From Mesorhizobium sp. B2-4-15 (lineage in GTDB: Bacteria > Pseudomonadota > Alphaproteobacteria > Rhizobiales > Rhizobiaceae): DNA of 64,000 nt. Numbering within the stretch: the stretch's first letter is position 1; every line of letters starts with the position of its first letter. Below, in pieces: positions 48,464 through 58,091 of this stretch. A model generated the notes under the pieces. It made no database searches. It saw only the letters and a program-made list of their open reading frames with translations, and was not told the DNA's origin. Both the position numbers and the translations under genes were made by a program. The DNA lies in contig NZ_VFUZ01000002.1 in NCBI RefSeq assembly GCF_006658505.1, forward strand, positions 248,001 to 312,000. Reading direction: 5' to 3'.

Positions 48464-50097
48464 TGGTCGATGATGGTGCCGGGCAGGGGGCCGAATGGTG
48501 GCGCGGCTGCGTCATCTACCAGGTTTATCCGCGCTCCTTTCAGGACACGACCGGTGACGGCAGCGGCGATCTCAGGGGCATCACGGCGAAGCTTGCCCAT
48601 ATCGCCTCGCTCGGTGTCGATGCCGTCTGGCTATCACCCTTCTTCAAGTCGCCGATGGCCGACATGGGCTATGACGTATCGGACTTTCGCGACGTCGATC
48701 CGATGTTCGGCACGCTGGACGATTTCGATGCGCTGGTTGCCGAGGCGCACCGGTTGGGCCTGAAGATCATCATCGACCAGGTGCTGTCGCACTCGTCCGA
48801 CAGGCACGAATGGTTTGTCGAAAGTCGAGCCAGCCGCGACAATCCCAAGGCAGACTGGTACGTCTGGGCCGATACGAAACCCGATGGCAACGCGCCCAAC
48901 AACTGGCTGTCCGTCTTCGGCGGGCCGGCCTGGGAGTGGGATTCGACCCGCCGGCAATATTACATGCACAATTTCCTCGCCTCGCAGCCCGACCTGAATT
49001 TCCACAATCCGGATGTCCAGGATGCGCTTTTGGACACGGTGCGCTTCTGGCTGGAGCGTGGCGTCGACGGTTTCCGGCTCGATACGGTCAATTATTACGT
49101 CCATGACCGCTGGCTGCGCAGCAACCCGCCTCTGGCGTCGAGCGTCGCCGGCACCAATGGCGAGACCAACACCTATCTCTATCAGGAGCATCTGTTCGAC
49201 AAGTCGCAGCCGGAAAACCTTGCCTTCCTGAGGCGCTTCAGGGCGCTGCTCGACGAGTATCAGGACCGCGCCGCTGTCGGTGAGATCGGCGATGAAGGAC
49301 GCTCGCTGCAGACGCTGGCCACCTACACATCCGGCGGCGACAAGCTGCAGATGTGCTACACTTTCGACCTGCTCGGTCCGCAGTTTTCGGCCGCGCATGT
49401 GCGCGGCTGTGTCGAGGCTTTTGAAAGCGCGGTTGCCGATGGCTGGGTCTGCTGGGCGTTCTCCAACCATGATGTGGTACGCCATGTGAGTCGCTGGACG
49501 CGGCCGCACGGCGATCCGGACACGGTGGCCAGGTTCTCGATCCTGTTGCTGTGCGGCCTGCGCGGCTCGATCTGTCTCTACCAGGGCGAGGAACTTGGCC
49601 TCGATGAGGCGGAGCTTGCCTATGAGGATCTGCGCGATCCCGTTGGCATCCGCTTCTGGCCCGGTGTGAAGGGCAGGGATGGTTGTCGCACGCCGATGGT
49701 CTGGGAGGCTGGTGCCGACAATGCCGGTTTCTCCACTGGCAAGCCCTGGTTGCCGGTGCCGGCAAGCCATCGTGCCCGTGCGGTCGATGTGCAGAACGGC
49801 GAGGAGCAATCGGTGCTGGCCGCCTACCGGTCAGCGCTCGCTTTGCGCAAGCGGCATCCGGCGCTGGTCGGCGGTTCGATCCGCTTTCTTGACGCCGAGG
49901 GCGACGTGCTCGCCTTCATCCGCGAAGGCGGCGAGGAGAGATTGCTCTGTGTCTTCAATTTCGCCTGGGAGCCGGCGAATTGGCCGGTGCCGCCGGATAT
50001 CGGAACTGTTACGGCTGTCTTGGGCGGCACCACAAACGTTGACGACAACGCGCTCGCGCTGCCGGCGCTCGGCTGTTTCCTCGGTCGGCTTGACTGA
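48463..50097 (+). CDS. GH13 alpha-glucosidase
   Basis: The 544-residue protein starts at ATG 48463, overlapping the glgX stop by one base (GTG at 48460 is in frame too). It has WWRGCVIYQVYPRSFQDTTGDG, the typical start of alpha-glucosidase or oligo-1,6-glucosidase, then nucleophile Asp207 in GFRLDTVNYY, acid/base Glu274 in AVGEIGDEG and FSNHDVVRHVSR. No signal peptide is seen, so it acts in the cytoplasm. It resembles the rhizobial AglA type and could degrade maltooligosaccharides freed by GlgP and GlgX. Trehalose-synthase activity is less likely because the extra domains are missing. Confidence 0.85.
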   Translation: MVDDGAGQGAEWWRGCVIYQVYPRSFQDTTGDGSGDLRGITAKLAHIASLGVDAVWLSPFFKSPMADMGYDVSDFRDVDPMFGTLDDFDALVAEAHRLGLKIIIDQVLSHSSDRHEWFVESRASRDNPKADWYVWADTKPDGNAPNNWLSVFGGPAWEWDSTRRQYYMHNFLASQPDLNFHNPDVQDALLDTVRFWLERGVDGFRLDTVNYYVHDRWLRSNPPLASSVAGTNGETNTYLYQEHLFDKSQPENLAFLRRFRALLDEYQDRAAVGEIGDEGRSLQTLATYTSGGDKLQMCYTFDLLGPQFSAAHVRGCVEAFESAVADGWVCWAFSNHDVVRHVSRWTRPHGDPDTVARFSILLLCGLRGSICLYQGEELGLDEAELAYEDLRDPVGIRFWPGVKGRDGCRTPMVWEAGADNAGFSTGKPWLPVPASHRARAVDVQNGEEQSVLAAYRSALALRKRHPALVGGSIRFLDAEGDVLAFIREGGEERLLCVFNFAWEPANWPVPPDIGTVTAVLGGTTNVDDNALALPALGCFLGRLD

Positions 50098-50144
50098 TCG
50101 CGGTTCGACCGGCCTCCAAGCGATCCGTTTGGCCGCGGAATGCC

Positions 50145-51902
50145 CTACTGAACGAGCACCGCACGCCCGCAGGTCGCTCCGGTGACGCGCACGTCGGCCT
50201 GGCCGAGACCGACACCCAGTGCCGAAAGCACATTGTAAAGCAAGTCGTCGACGGGCGCCGTTACGGTGTTAAGCAAAGCCACCACCGCCGGCTTGACCGT
50301 CCTGAGCAGGGCGGTCGCATCGATCCCGAGACCAAGCAGATTGGCCGAAAGCGACAGGTCGTCGACCAGCGAGGTGGTGAGCGACTGCGAGATGTTGCGC
50401 GTCGAAACGGTCCTCACCGTCTTGTTGGCGATATCGGTCGCGTTGAAGGTCAGGGGTTGCGGGCTGTTGTTGGTAATCGCGGTCGCGGCCGACCCCGTCA
50501 CCTGGATCAACTGCATCAACAGCAGCTTCACATCGGCGATGTCCGCATCGGTGAAGGTTTGCGGCTGGCTGAAATCGGCGAAGCTGGAGGGGTTGTTGCT
50601 GTTGGCCAGGTTCAACTGGGCAATACCGGGGTGTGCGGCGACTGAAACGTTGATGCTGGAAGGCCCTGTCGGACAGGTGATGTCGGTCAGCTTGGCTTCG
50701 GCATAGGCGACTTCCACATTGAGCGGCAGAGTGACGGTGACCAGGCTGATGCCGCCGGCGAGGCCGGGCGTGCCGATACCGACGGAGGCCGTGAGTTTGA
50801 TGCGCGTCTGGGCGGTCCGCACGACAGTGCCGATGCCGCCGACCGCGAGCCAGGGCGAGGATTGCGCCGGCTCCCCGATGGCAATGCTGAGCTTGGTGGA
50901 GAGCAACCCCGGTATGGTGGCGCCGAGATCGACCGCGGCTTGGTTGGTGCCGTTCGCGAGTACGGCCGCGGCGGTCAACATTCCCATGGCGCTTGCGTCG
51001 ATCCCAAGGCCGGAGGGCTGTTGCCCGAGGCCGAGGCTGCCGACGGAACCAAGGTCGACAAGGCTGCTGAGCGGGATCTTGACGGTACCGGTCGATTTGG
51101 AGGCGATGGTCTGCAACGCGACCTTGGCGGTATTGCCGAGGCCAGGAACATTGGCCATGGCGGTGGCGATCTGGCCCACGGTCGCTTTCGAGGCGAGGAC
51201 GTCGGAGTAGGTGCCGGCCGTGATGTTCAGTTGTGTGGCAACCGCACTGATGAAGGAAAGCACGCTGACATCGGCCGAAATCAGCCCATTATAGTCCATG
51301 ACGCTGAGCGAGATGTTGCCGCCGACAAGTCCGCTCAAAAGAGCGTTGAGGATGCCGCCGTTGACGCTGAGCAGTCTGGATCCGACCGAGAATGTCGCCT
51401 GCGGCGTCGTGCTGGCGGTGGCTTGGGTGCCGATGACCGGAGTGGGCAAAAGCGAGCTGGCGAAGTAGCGGGCGGGGATTTTCGTCAACGTGACGCGTGC
51501 TGCATTATAGGGTGTCACGCCCGGCTGGAAGCGCTGGCCGACATTGGCGGTCGACGACGCATATCGGCCTCGCGTGACCGTCACCACTGTCTTATCGACA
51601 GCCGGGGGAATGGTCTGGCCCGAAGCTTGAACGACGACACCTGGCATGCCGTTGTCGGTGAGCGTGGTGACGACCGCGGTGTTGACATTGTTGATGTTCG
51701 AGGCGGCGGTGATCGCCGCCAGATCGACCATCGCCTGGGCTTGCCGGCGCTCGGTGTAGATTGAGGCCTCATCGATGGCCACCGCGGCCAGCGCCAGCGC
51801 GACCGGTGCGCTCAATGCCGTCATGACGGCGAAGTTCGCCTTCTTGTCGGCAAGCATACGCTGGGCAAGCCGCCCCACCTTCGTGCGCCGACGCAACGGC
51901 AT
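50145..51902 (-). CDS. TadG-like pilus-assembly family protein
   Basis: The 585-residue protein has a short basic N-terminus, one membrane helix (FAVMTALSAPVALALAAVAI) and the following IDEASIYTERRQAQAMVDLAAI, the TadG N-terminal (Flp pilus assembly) signature. The rest is a large extracytoplasmic part rich in Ala, Val, Ser, Thr and Leu with no catalytic motif I recognise. It starts at the base after the TadE-like stop and is co-transcribed. No other tad genes (rcpA, tadA, flp) are in the window, so the pair looks orphan. It converges on the glycogen operon. Confidence 0.8.
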   Translation of the reverse strand: MPLRRRTKVGRLAQRMLADKKANFAVMTALSAPVALALAAVAIDEASIYTERRQAQAMVDLAAITAASNINNVNTAVVTTLTDNGMPGVVVQASGQTIPPAVDKTVVTVTRGRYASSTANVGQRFQPGVTPYNAARVTLTKIPARYFASSLLPTPVIGTQATASTTPQATFSVGSRLLSVNGGILNALLSGLVGGNISLSVMDYNGLISADVSVLSFISAVATQLNITAGTYSDVLASKATVGQIATAMANVPGLGNTAKVALQTIASKSTGTVKIPLSSLVDLGSVGSLGLGQQPSGLGIDASAMGMLTAAAVLANGTNQAAVDLGATIPGLLSTKLSIAIGEPAQSSPWLAVGGIGTVVRTAQTRIKLTASVGIGTPGLAGGISLVTVTLPLNVEVAYAEAKLTDITCPTGPSSINVSVAAHPGIAQLNLANSNNPSSFADFSQPQTFTDADIADVKLLLMQLIQVTGSAATAITNNSPQPLTFNATDIANKTVRTVSTRNISQSLTTSLVDDLSLSANLLGLGIDATALLRTVKPAVVALLNTVTAPVDDLLYNVLSALGVGLGQADVRVTGATCGRAVLVQ

Positions 51903-52361
51903 TCAGATACCCCCAACCCTGATCGTTGACTGGCGCGTGATCGTGGTCCCCGGCATGGCTATGCCCGGAAAGAGATTCCAGATCGGCAGGTTGCGTGCAT
52001 CGTACTGGATGGACACCACGAACTGGCTCCCGTCGGCGGTGCTGTCGTTGGCCTGGTAGGTCAGCTTGCTGGCGTCGACGAAGGGATAGCCGCCGGCGTT
52101 GTTTGTCAGGAAGCTGGCCACGAGCGTCTGCCGCTCGGTCTGGTTCAACCCGGCGATGGCCGTCCGGGCGGCGTCGGCCGCGATCTGCTGGATTGAGTTG
52201 GCGGCCCCAAAATAGATGCCGTATGCAACCATTCCGAGTAGGAGAAGGATGAAGAGCGGTGACAGCACGGCGAACTCGACCGCCGAGGTCCCCGAAGCAT
52301 CTGTTCGGAACTCGCGCCTTCTGACCATGGAAATAAGCTTCTCAACCATGGTGCCGAGCAT
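51903..52361 (-). CDS. TadE-like protein
   Basis: The 152-residue protein has the TadE signature: a membrane helix after DASGTSAVEFAVLSPLFILLLLG, in which the Gly-to-Glu region resembles a pseudopilin processing site, then YFGAANSIQQIAADAARTAI. TadE proteins are pseudopilin-like parts of Flp/Tad pili. The start is uncertain (ATG 52361, or in-frame ATGs at residues 6 and 12). It is the first gene of a two-gene unit with the TadG-like gene, and its promoter lies in the 271-base divergent gap before the opp operon. Confidence 0.85.
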   Translation of the reverse strand: MLGTMVEKLISMVRRREFRTDASGTSAVEFAVLSPLFILLLLGMVAYGIYFGAANSIQQIAADAARTAIAGLNQTERQTLVASFLTNNAGGYPFVDASKLTYQANDSTADGSQFVVSIQYDARNLPIWNLFPGIAMPGTTITRQSTIRVGGI

Positions 52362-52463
52362 GCCAAATTTCGCATGCAGAAAGCGAAAACTCTGGGTACA
52401 ACCGGCAGCTGCGCACGATTGAAAAAGCCGTTCTAATTTAGCGGTTGCTTCTGTGATTGCGGG

Positions 52464-52482
52464 GATTGACTTAGGGTCAATC
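52464..52482. promoter_or_regulatory. 7-base dyad upstream of the oppA-like gene
   Basis: GATTGAC and GTCAATC form a perfect inverted repeat around TTAGG, 150 bases before the ATG of the peptide-binding protein. The left arm holds a TTGAC -35-like core. It is a possible operator in the divergent tadE/oppA region; the regulator is unknown. Confidence 0.4.
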
Positions 52483-52632
52483 AGTACTCGGTTGAAAAGA
52501 GCTTACCTCCTGTCTAGTCTCCTGCCACCAGCTGCCGGAGGGAACCGGCGGCGCGCTCAAAGGAGCCAGGCATCGGTTCCGGGGCGTCAACACGAAAAGG
52601 CGCGCGACGGCAGCGCCGATAGGGAGAACTTC

Positions 52633-54225
52633 ATGCTGAAAAACATGCTGAAGGCGACGGTTTTCGCCACGACCATGGCAGTGACCGCCGGCACGTTCTA
52701 CACGCCGGCATTCGCCGAAATTGTCTACAACCGAGGCACCGCTGCCGAATCCGAATCCGTCGACCCGCACAAGACCTCGACGGTCTACGAAGCCAATGTC
52801 TTGCGCGACCTGTTCCAGGGCCTCGTCATGCAGGATGAGAAGGCCAATGTCATCCCAGGCGCCGCCGAGAGCTGGACGGTATCGGATGACGGCACCGTCT
52901 ACACCTTCAAGCTGCGCAAGGACGGCATGTGGTCGGATGGCAGCCCGGTGACGGCGGAGGACTTCGTCTATGCCTTCCGCAGGCTGGAGGATCCGGCCAC
53001 CGGCGCCGAATATGCTTCCATGCTCTATCCCATCAAGAACGCCGAGGAGGTCAACACCAAGAAGGGCAAGCCCGAGGATATGGGCGCCAAGGCGATTGAC
53101 GCAAATACGCTGGAAGTGACGCTGAAGGCGCCGACGCCCTACTTCCTGGAGATGTTGACTCACCAGGCGACCTATCCGGTCAGCAAGGCCTCCATCGAAA
53201 AGCTCGGCGCCGACTGGATCAAGCCGGGCAAGCTGGTGTCGAACGGCGCCTACACGCTGGCGGAGTGGGTCCCCAACGACCACATGAAGCTGGTCAAGAA
53301 TCCGAAATTCTGGGACGCGGGCAGCGTCAAGATCGACGTCGTCAATTACATTCCCACCGAAGACCGTTCGTCGGCGATGAAGCGCTTCGAGGCTGGCGAA
53401 CTCGACAGCTACGACGATCTGCCGACTGAACAGCTCGCCGACCTGAAGACGAAGTTCGGCGACCAGATCCATGTCGGGCCGTATCTCGGCACCTATTATT
53501 ATGCAATCAAGACCGACAAGGCGCCGTGGAACAACCCCGAGCTGCGCAACGCCATCTCGATGGCGATCGACCGTGACTTCATCGCCGAAAAGGTCTGGCA
53601 GAACTCGATGCTGCCCGGCTATTCGATGGTGCCTCCCGGCATCGAGGGTTACACGCCGGCAATGGCCAAATATGCCGACATGCCGCAGATCGATCGTGAG
53701 GACGCGGCCAAGAAAATCCTCGAGAAGCTCGGCTACACGCCCGAACATCCGCTGAAGATGGAGATCCGCTACAACACCTCGGAGAACCACAAGAACACTG
53801 CCGTTGCCATTCAGGAGCAGTTGAAGCCCCTCGGCGTCGACGTCACCTTGCTCAACACCGACACCAAGACCCACTATTCCTTCCTGGAGCAGAAGGGCAA
53901 CTATGACGTGGCGCGCGCCGCCTGGATCGCCGACTACAAGGATCCGGAAACCTTCCTCGGCATCTCGCGCAAGGCGAGCGGCAACAACTATTCGAGCTAC
54001 AACAGCCCCCAATACGAGGCTGCCATGGACAAGGCAGCCGCTGCCGGCGGCAAGCCTGAAGAGCGCATGAAGGATCTCGCTGAAGCCGAGCGCATCCTCG
54101 TCGACGACGTCGGTCAGATTCCGCTGCTCTACTATAGCTACCACGACATCGTTTCCACGAAGCTGCACGGCTTTGTCGACAATGTGATGGACGTTCACCC
54201 GTCCCGCTTCATCAGCAAGGACTGA
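52633..54225 (+). CDS. oppA: peptide ABC transporter, periplasmic binding protein (OppA-like)
   Basis: The 530-residue protein has an N-terminal signal peptide (MLKNMLKATVFATTMAVTAG, cleaved near FYTPAFA|E) and no lipobox. The mature part matches SBP family 5: LRDLFQGLVMQDEKANVIPG, YTFKLRKDGMWSDGSPVTAE, and ARAAWIADYKDPETFLGI. The ATG at 52633 follows AGGGAGA. It binds oligopeptides for the OppBC channel. A stable hairpin in the 167-base gap before oppB probably lets the binding protein exceed the permease. Confidence 0.92.
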   Translation: MLKNMLKATVFATTMAVTAGTFYTPAFAEIVYNRGTAAESESVDPHKTSTVYEANVLRDLFQGLVMQDEKANVIPGAAESWTVSDDGTVYTFKLRKDGMWSDGSPVTAEDFVYAFRRLEDPATGAEYASMLYPIKNAEEVNTKKGKPEDMGAKAIDANTLEVTLKAPTPYFLEMLTHQATYPVSKASIEKLGADWIKPGKLVSNGAYTLAEWVPNDHMKLVKNPKFWDAGSVKIDVVNYIPTEDRSSAMKRFEAGELDSYDDLPTEQLADLKTKFGDQIHVGPYLGTYYYAIKTDKAPWNNPELRNAISMAIDRDFIAEKVWQNSMLPGYSMVPPGIEGYTPAMAKYADMPQIDREDAAKKILEKLGYTPEHPLKMEIRYNTSENHKNTAVAIQEQLKPLGVDVTLLNTDTKTHYSFLEQKGNYDVARAAWIADYKDPETFLGISRKASGNNYSSYNSPQYEAAMDKAAAAGGKPEERMKDLAEAERILVDDVGQIPLLYYSYHDIVSTKLHGFVDNVMDVHPSRFISKD

Positions 54226-54238
54226 CCTCCCAGGCCAA

Positions 54239-54267
54239 ACCGCCGCGCCCTTGAGTGGCGCGGCGGT
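54239..54267 (+). terminator. hairpin after oppA, likely partial terminator or mRNA stabiliser
   Basis: ACCGCCGCGC (54239-54248) and GCGCGGCGGT (54258-54267) pair perfectly over 10 bases with a 9-base loop, starting 13 bases after the oppA stop. No T-run follows, so complete termination is doubtful. The position parallels the frcB-frcC hairpin. Confidence 0.65.
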
Positions 54268-54392
54268 ACTGGTTTGCCATCGCATCGGCTCGGGAACCGG
54301 AATCGCTTTTCGGAAAGTTCGGTGCGGAGATTTGAAAGCCGGAGTACAATCGTCCTGTTGGACGGATGTGTTCCGGATCAAGCGGGGCACCG

Positions 54393-55316
54393 ATGCTGCG
54401 ATATGTATTCCGGCGGCTCTTGACCGCCATCCCGACGCTGTTCGTCATCGTGACGATGGCGTTCTTCCTGATGCGGGTTGCGCCAGGCGGCCCATTCAAC
54501 CAGGAGCGGGGACTGAGCCCCGAGATCAGGGCTAATCTTGAAGCCCAGTATGGTCTCAACGACCCGCTCTGGCTGCAATATGCGCATTATCTCGGCAATC
54601 TGCTGCGCGGTAATTTCGGCCCGAGCTACAACATGCCGGACTTCACCGTCACCGAACTGTTTGCCAAGGGCCTGCCCATTTCCGTCCAGCTCGGTGCCTC
54701 GGCGCTGATCCTGGCGCTGCTGCTCGGCAGCCTGCTCGGCACCATTGCCGCGCTCAACCAGAACAAGCTTGGCGACTATACGGTGATTGCGCTGGCGACA
54801 GCCGGCAGCACCATCCCGACCTTCGTCATCGCGCCGGTGATCCAGCTCCTGTTCGGGCTGACCTGGAAGCTTTTGCCGATCGGCGGCTGGGGTGATGGTG
54901 CCTTCATCAACAAGGTCGGCCCGGTGCTGACGCTTGCCTTGCCCCAGATTGCCATCGTTGCCCGCCTCATGCGCGGTTCGATGATTGAATCGCTGCGGTC
55001 CCACCATATCCGAACCGCCCGCGCGCTCGGCCTTTCCGACTGGTCGGTGGTGGTCAAGCACGCGCTGCGCGGTGCCATCCTGCCGATCGTCTCCTTCACC
55101 GGTCCGGCGGCGGCAGCGCTGCTGACCGGCTCGGTCATCGTCGAGACCATCTTCTCCATTCCCGGCGTCGGCCGTTATTTCGTCGATGCCGCGCTCAACC
55201 GCGACTACACGCTGGTGATGGGAACGGTGGTGGTGATCGCCATCTTCACCATCGTCTTCAACCTGATCGTCGATGTCATGTACGCGGTGGTCGATCCGAG
55301 GGTGCGCTATGACTGA
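54393..55316 (+). CDS. oppB: peptide ABC transporter permease (OppB-like)
   Basis: The 307-residue inner-membrane protein has six helices. It opens MLRYVFRRLLTAIPTLFVIV, the standard OppB/DppB start, and includes RVAPGGPFNQER and the EAA-loop sequence YIRTARALGLSDW-like segment (HIRTARALGLSDWSVVVKHA). ATG 54393 is preferred over upstream in-frame starts. It overlaps oppC by 8 bases. It pairs with OppC to form the channel. Confidence 0.93.
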   Translation: MLRYVFRRLLTAIPTLFVIVTMAFFLMRVAPGGPFNQERGLSPEIRANLEAQYGLNDPLWLQYAHYLGNLLRGNFGPSYNMPDFTVTELFAKGLPISVQLGASALILALLLGSLLGTIAALNQNKLGDYTVIALATAGSTIPTFVIAPVIQLLFGLTWKLLPIGGWGDGAFINKVGPVLTLALPQIAIVARLMRGSMIESLRSHHIRTARALGLSDWSVVVKHALRGAILPIVSFTGPAAAALLTGSVIVETIFSIPGVGRYFVDAALNRDYTLVMGTVVVIAIFTIVFNLIVDVMYAVVDPRVRYD

Positions 55317-56430
55317 CATCGCAGCCACAGCTCCCGTCGTCGTCGGCCGCTCGCTCTGGGGCGATGCCTGGGCTCGCCTGAAGGCCAATCGCGCCGCCAT
55401 GCTCAGCCTCTACTACCTCGTTTTTATCGCCGTCATAAGCGTGTTCGGCCCCTGGTTCGTGCCGCACCAGTACACGACCATCTATGCCGACTATGTGCGC
55501 ACGCCGCCGAGTCTTACGGCCTACCCCAAGGCAGATATGATCGAGACGGCCCTCAACGATGCGATCAAGCGCATGCGGGTCGACATCAAGGAATGGAAGC
55601 AGGATGGGGAGCGTGTCACGGTCACCGTCACCTCCACCAAGCCGATCGATGATCGCAACATCCGCTACCTCGACCGCTCCGACGCCTTCGACGACACCAA
55701 GATCGAGAGCAAGTCGCCCGACGGCCTCGAAGTGGTGATGAGCACGTCGGTGAAGCAGCAATATTTCCTGTTCGGCACCGACAATACCGGCCGCGATCTT
55801 CTCTCGCGCACACTGATGGCCGGCCGCATATCGCTGGCCATCGGCCTGCTTGCCGGTGTCGTGGCGGTGGTGATCGGGGTGATCTACGGCGCCACGGCCG
55901 GCTTTTCAGGGGGCAAGGTCGACGAGATCATGATGCGCATCGTCGACGTGCTCTATTCCTTGCCGTTCATTTTCTTCGTCATCATGCTGGTGGTGTTCTT
56001 CGGCCGCAATTTCGTGCTGATGTTCCTGGCGGTCGGTGCCGTGCTGTGGCTCGATATGGCACGCATCGTGCGTGGCCAGGCATTGTCGATCCGACGTCAG
56101 GAATATGTCCAGGCGGCGGAGGCGATGGGCGTCGGCCACCGCGGCATCCTGCTACGCCATGTTATCCCCAACCTGCTTGGTCCGGTGGTGATCTACATGA
56201 CGCTGCTGGTCCCACAGGTCATTATCCTGGAGAGCTTCCTGTCCTTCCTCGGCCTTGGCATCCAGGAGCCGATGACCAGCTGGGGTGTGCTGATCTCGGT
56301 CGGTGCCAAGAACATCGGCACCGCCAACTGGCTGCTCCTGTTCCCCGCCTTCTTCCTCGTCTCGACGCTGTTCGCCTTGAATTTCGTCGGCGACGGCCTG
56401 CGCGACGCGCTCGACCCGAAGGATCGCTGA
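55309..56430 (+). CDS. oppC: peptide ABC transporter permease (OppC-like)
   Basis: The 373-residue permease has the OppC/DppC layout, with an EAA loop (EYVQAAEAMGVGHRGILLRH) and LESFLSFLGLGIQEP near the end. Between helix 1 and the conserved LFGTDNTGRDLLSRTLMAGR it carries an extra periplasmic segment of roughly 100 residues (about 45-145), longer than in E. coli OppC. Its ATG at 55309 overlaps oppB. The ATPase gene starts one base after its stop. Confidence 0.92.
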   Translation: MTDIAATAPVVVGRSLWGDAWARLKANRAAMLSLYYLVFIAVISVFGPWFVPHQYTTIYADYVRTPPSLTAYPKADMIETALNDAIKRMRVDIKEWKQDGERVTVTVTSTKPIDDRNIRYLDRSDAFDDTKIESKSPDGLEVVMSTSVKQQYFLFGTDNTGRDLLSRTLMAGRISLAIGLLAGVVAVVIGVIYGATAGFSGGKVDEIMMRIVDVLYSLPFIFFVIMLVVFFGRNFVLMFLAVGAVLWLDMARIVRGQALSIRRQEYVQAAEAMGVGHRGILLRHVIPNLLGPVVIYMTLLVPQVIILESFLSFLGLGIQEPMTSWGVLISVGAKNIGTANWLLLFPAFFLVSTLFALNFVGDGLRDALDPKDR

Positions 56431-56431
56431 G

Positions 56432-58051
56432 ATGGCCGCTCCTGAAACGATCCTCAGCGTCAAGGACCTGCGGGTCCGCTTCCGTACCCTTGATGGCGCG
56501 GTCGAGGCGGTGAAAGGCATCAACATTCATGTCAACGCGGGTGAGACCGTTGCCGTGGTCGGCGAATCCGGTTCCGGCAAAAGCCAGACCATGATGGCGG
56601 CGATGAGCTTGCTGGCCTCCAATGGCGAGGCGTCAGGCAGTGTCGACTATCGCGGCCGCAACCTGCTGACACTGAGCAAATCCGAGCTGAACAAGGTCAG
56701 GGGCCGCAAGATCAGCATGATCTTCCAGGAGCCGATGACCTCGCTCGATCCGCTCTATTCGATCGGCAACCAGTTGATCGAACCGATCCGGCGGCATCGG
56801 GGCCTGAATGCCGCCGAGGCGCATGAAGAAGCGCTGAAGCTGCTGCGGCTGGTGCATATTCCGGATCCCGAGCGGCGGATGAAATCCTACCCGCACGAAA
56901 TGTCGGGCGGTCAGCGCCAGCGCGTGATGATCGCCATGGCGCTCGCTAACGACCCCGACATATTGATCGCCGACGAGCCGACGACGGCCCTCGACGTGAC
57001 CATCCAGGCACAGATACTGATGCTTCTGGCCGAGTTGCAGCGCAAGCTTGGCATGGCGATCGTCTTCATCACCCATGACCTTGGCATCGTCCGGCGCTTC
57101 GCCGACCGGGTCTATGTCATGCGCCAGGGCGAGGTCGTCGAGGAAGGCGAGGCGGAGGCGATCTTCGTCAACCCGCAGCATGCCTATACCAAGATGCTGC
57201 TGGCGGCCGAGCCGACAGGCACCAAGGCGCCTCCGCCCGCCAATGCGCCGGTGGTTCTTGAAGGCAGGAACGTCGAAGTCACATTCAAGATCGGCGGCGG
57301 GTTTCTGGCTGGTGAACCGCTGATGCTGCGTGCGGTCGATCACATTTCGATCCGGCTGCAGCGCAACCAGACCATCGGCATCGTCGGTGAATCCGGCTCG
57401 GGCAAATCGACGCTCGGCCGCGCATTGCTGCGGCTGCTGCCGAGCGATGGTTTGATCCGTTTTGGCGATCGCGACATTTCCACCGCCGACCGGCAGGCGA
57501 TGCGGCCGCTGCGGCGCCAGATGCAGCTCGTCTTCCAGGATCCATTCGGCTCGCTATCGCCGCGCATGACGGTCGGCCAGGTCGTTACCGAAGGGCTGCT
57601 GGTGCATGAGCCGAACCTTTCGGGCAAACAGCGCGACCAGCGCGCGGTCGAGGCCTTGCGCGAGGTCGGCCTCGATCCGAACGCCCGCAACCGCTATCCG
57701 CATGAATTCTCCGGCGGGCAGCGGCAGCGCATCGCCATTGCCCGCGCCATGATCCTGAAGCCCAAAATGGTCGTACTGGATGAACCGACCTCGGCGCTCG
57801 ATCGCTCGGTGCAGAAACAGATCGTCGAACTATTGCGCAAGCTGCAGGCGGACCATGAACTGTCCTACCTGTTCATCAGCCACGATCTCGCCGTGGTGCG
57901 CGCCATGGCCGACTACATCATCGTCATGAAGCAGGGCAAGATCGTCGAAGAAGGGCCGACGGAGGCGATTTTCAGCAATCCGCAAGCGCCCTACACGCAG
58001 ACGCTGATGAACGCCGCGATCGACGTGACGCGGTTCCGGTTGAATGCGTGA
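56432..58051 (+). CDS. fused two-domain peptide ABC transporter ATPase (OppDF-like)
   Basis: The 539-residue protein contains two ABC domains, about 1-265 and 275-539. Walker A is GESGSGKSQ in the first and GESGSGKST in the second; both have signatures ([12 protein letters not shown] and [12 protein letters not shown]) and Walker B ([24 protein letters not shown]). Such fusions replace separate OppD and OppF and are common in alphaproteobacteria (GsiA/YejF style). It energises OppBC and ends the operon. Confidence 0.93.
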   Translation: MAAPETILSVKDLRVRFRTLDGAVEAVKGINIHVNAGETVAVVGESGSGKSQTMMAAMSLLASNGEASGSVDYRGRNLLTLSKSELNKVRGRKISMIFQEPMTSLDPLYSIGNQLIEPIRRHRGLNAAEAHEEALKLLRLVHIPDPERRMKSYPHEMSGGQRQRVMIAMALANDPDILIADEPTTALDVTIQAQILMLLAELQRKLGMAIVFITHDLGIVRRFADRVYVMRQGEVVEEGEAEAIFVNPQHAYTKMLLAAEPTGTKAPPPANAPVVLEGRNVEVTFKIGGGFLAGEPLMLRAVDHISIRLQRNQTIGIVGESGSGKSTLGRALLRLLPSDGLIRFGDRDISTADRQAMRPLRRQMQLVFQDPFGSLSPRMTVGQVVTEGLLVHEPNLSGKQRDQRAVEALREVGLDPNARNRYPHEFSGGQRQRIAIARAMILKPKMVVLDEPTSALDRSVQKQIVELLRKLQADHELSYLFISHDLAVVRAMADYIIVMKQGKIVEEGPTEAIFSNPQAPYTQTLMNAAIDVTRFRLNA

Positions 58052-58091
58052 GACATCGCGTCAGGTGAAGGCAATCATCACGGCTGTGCGT

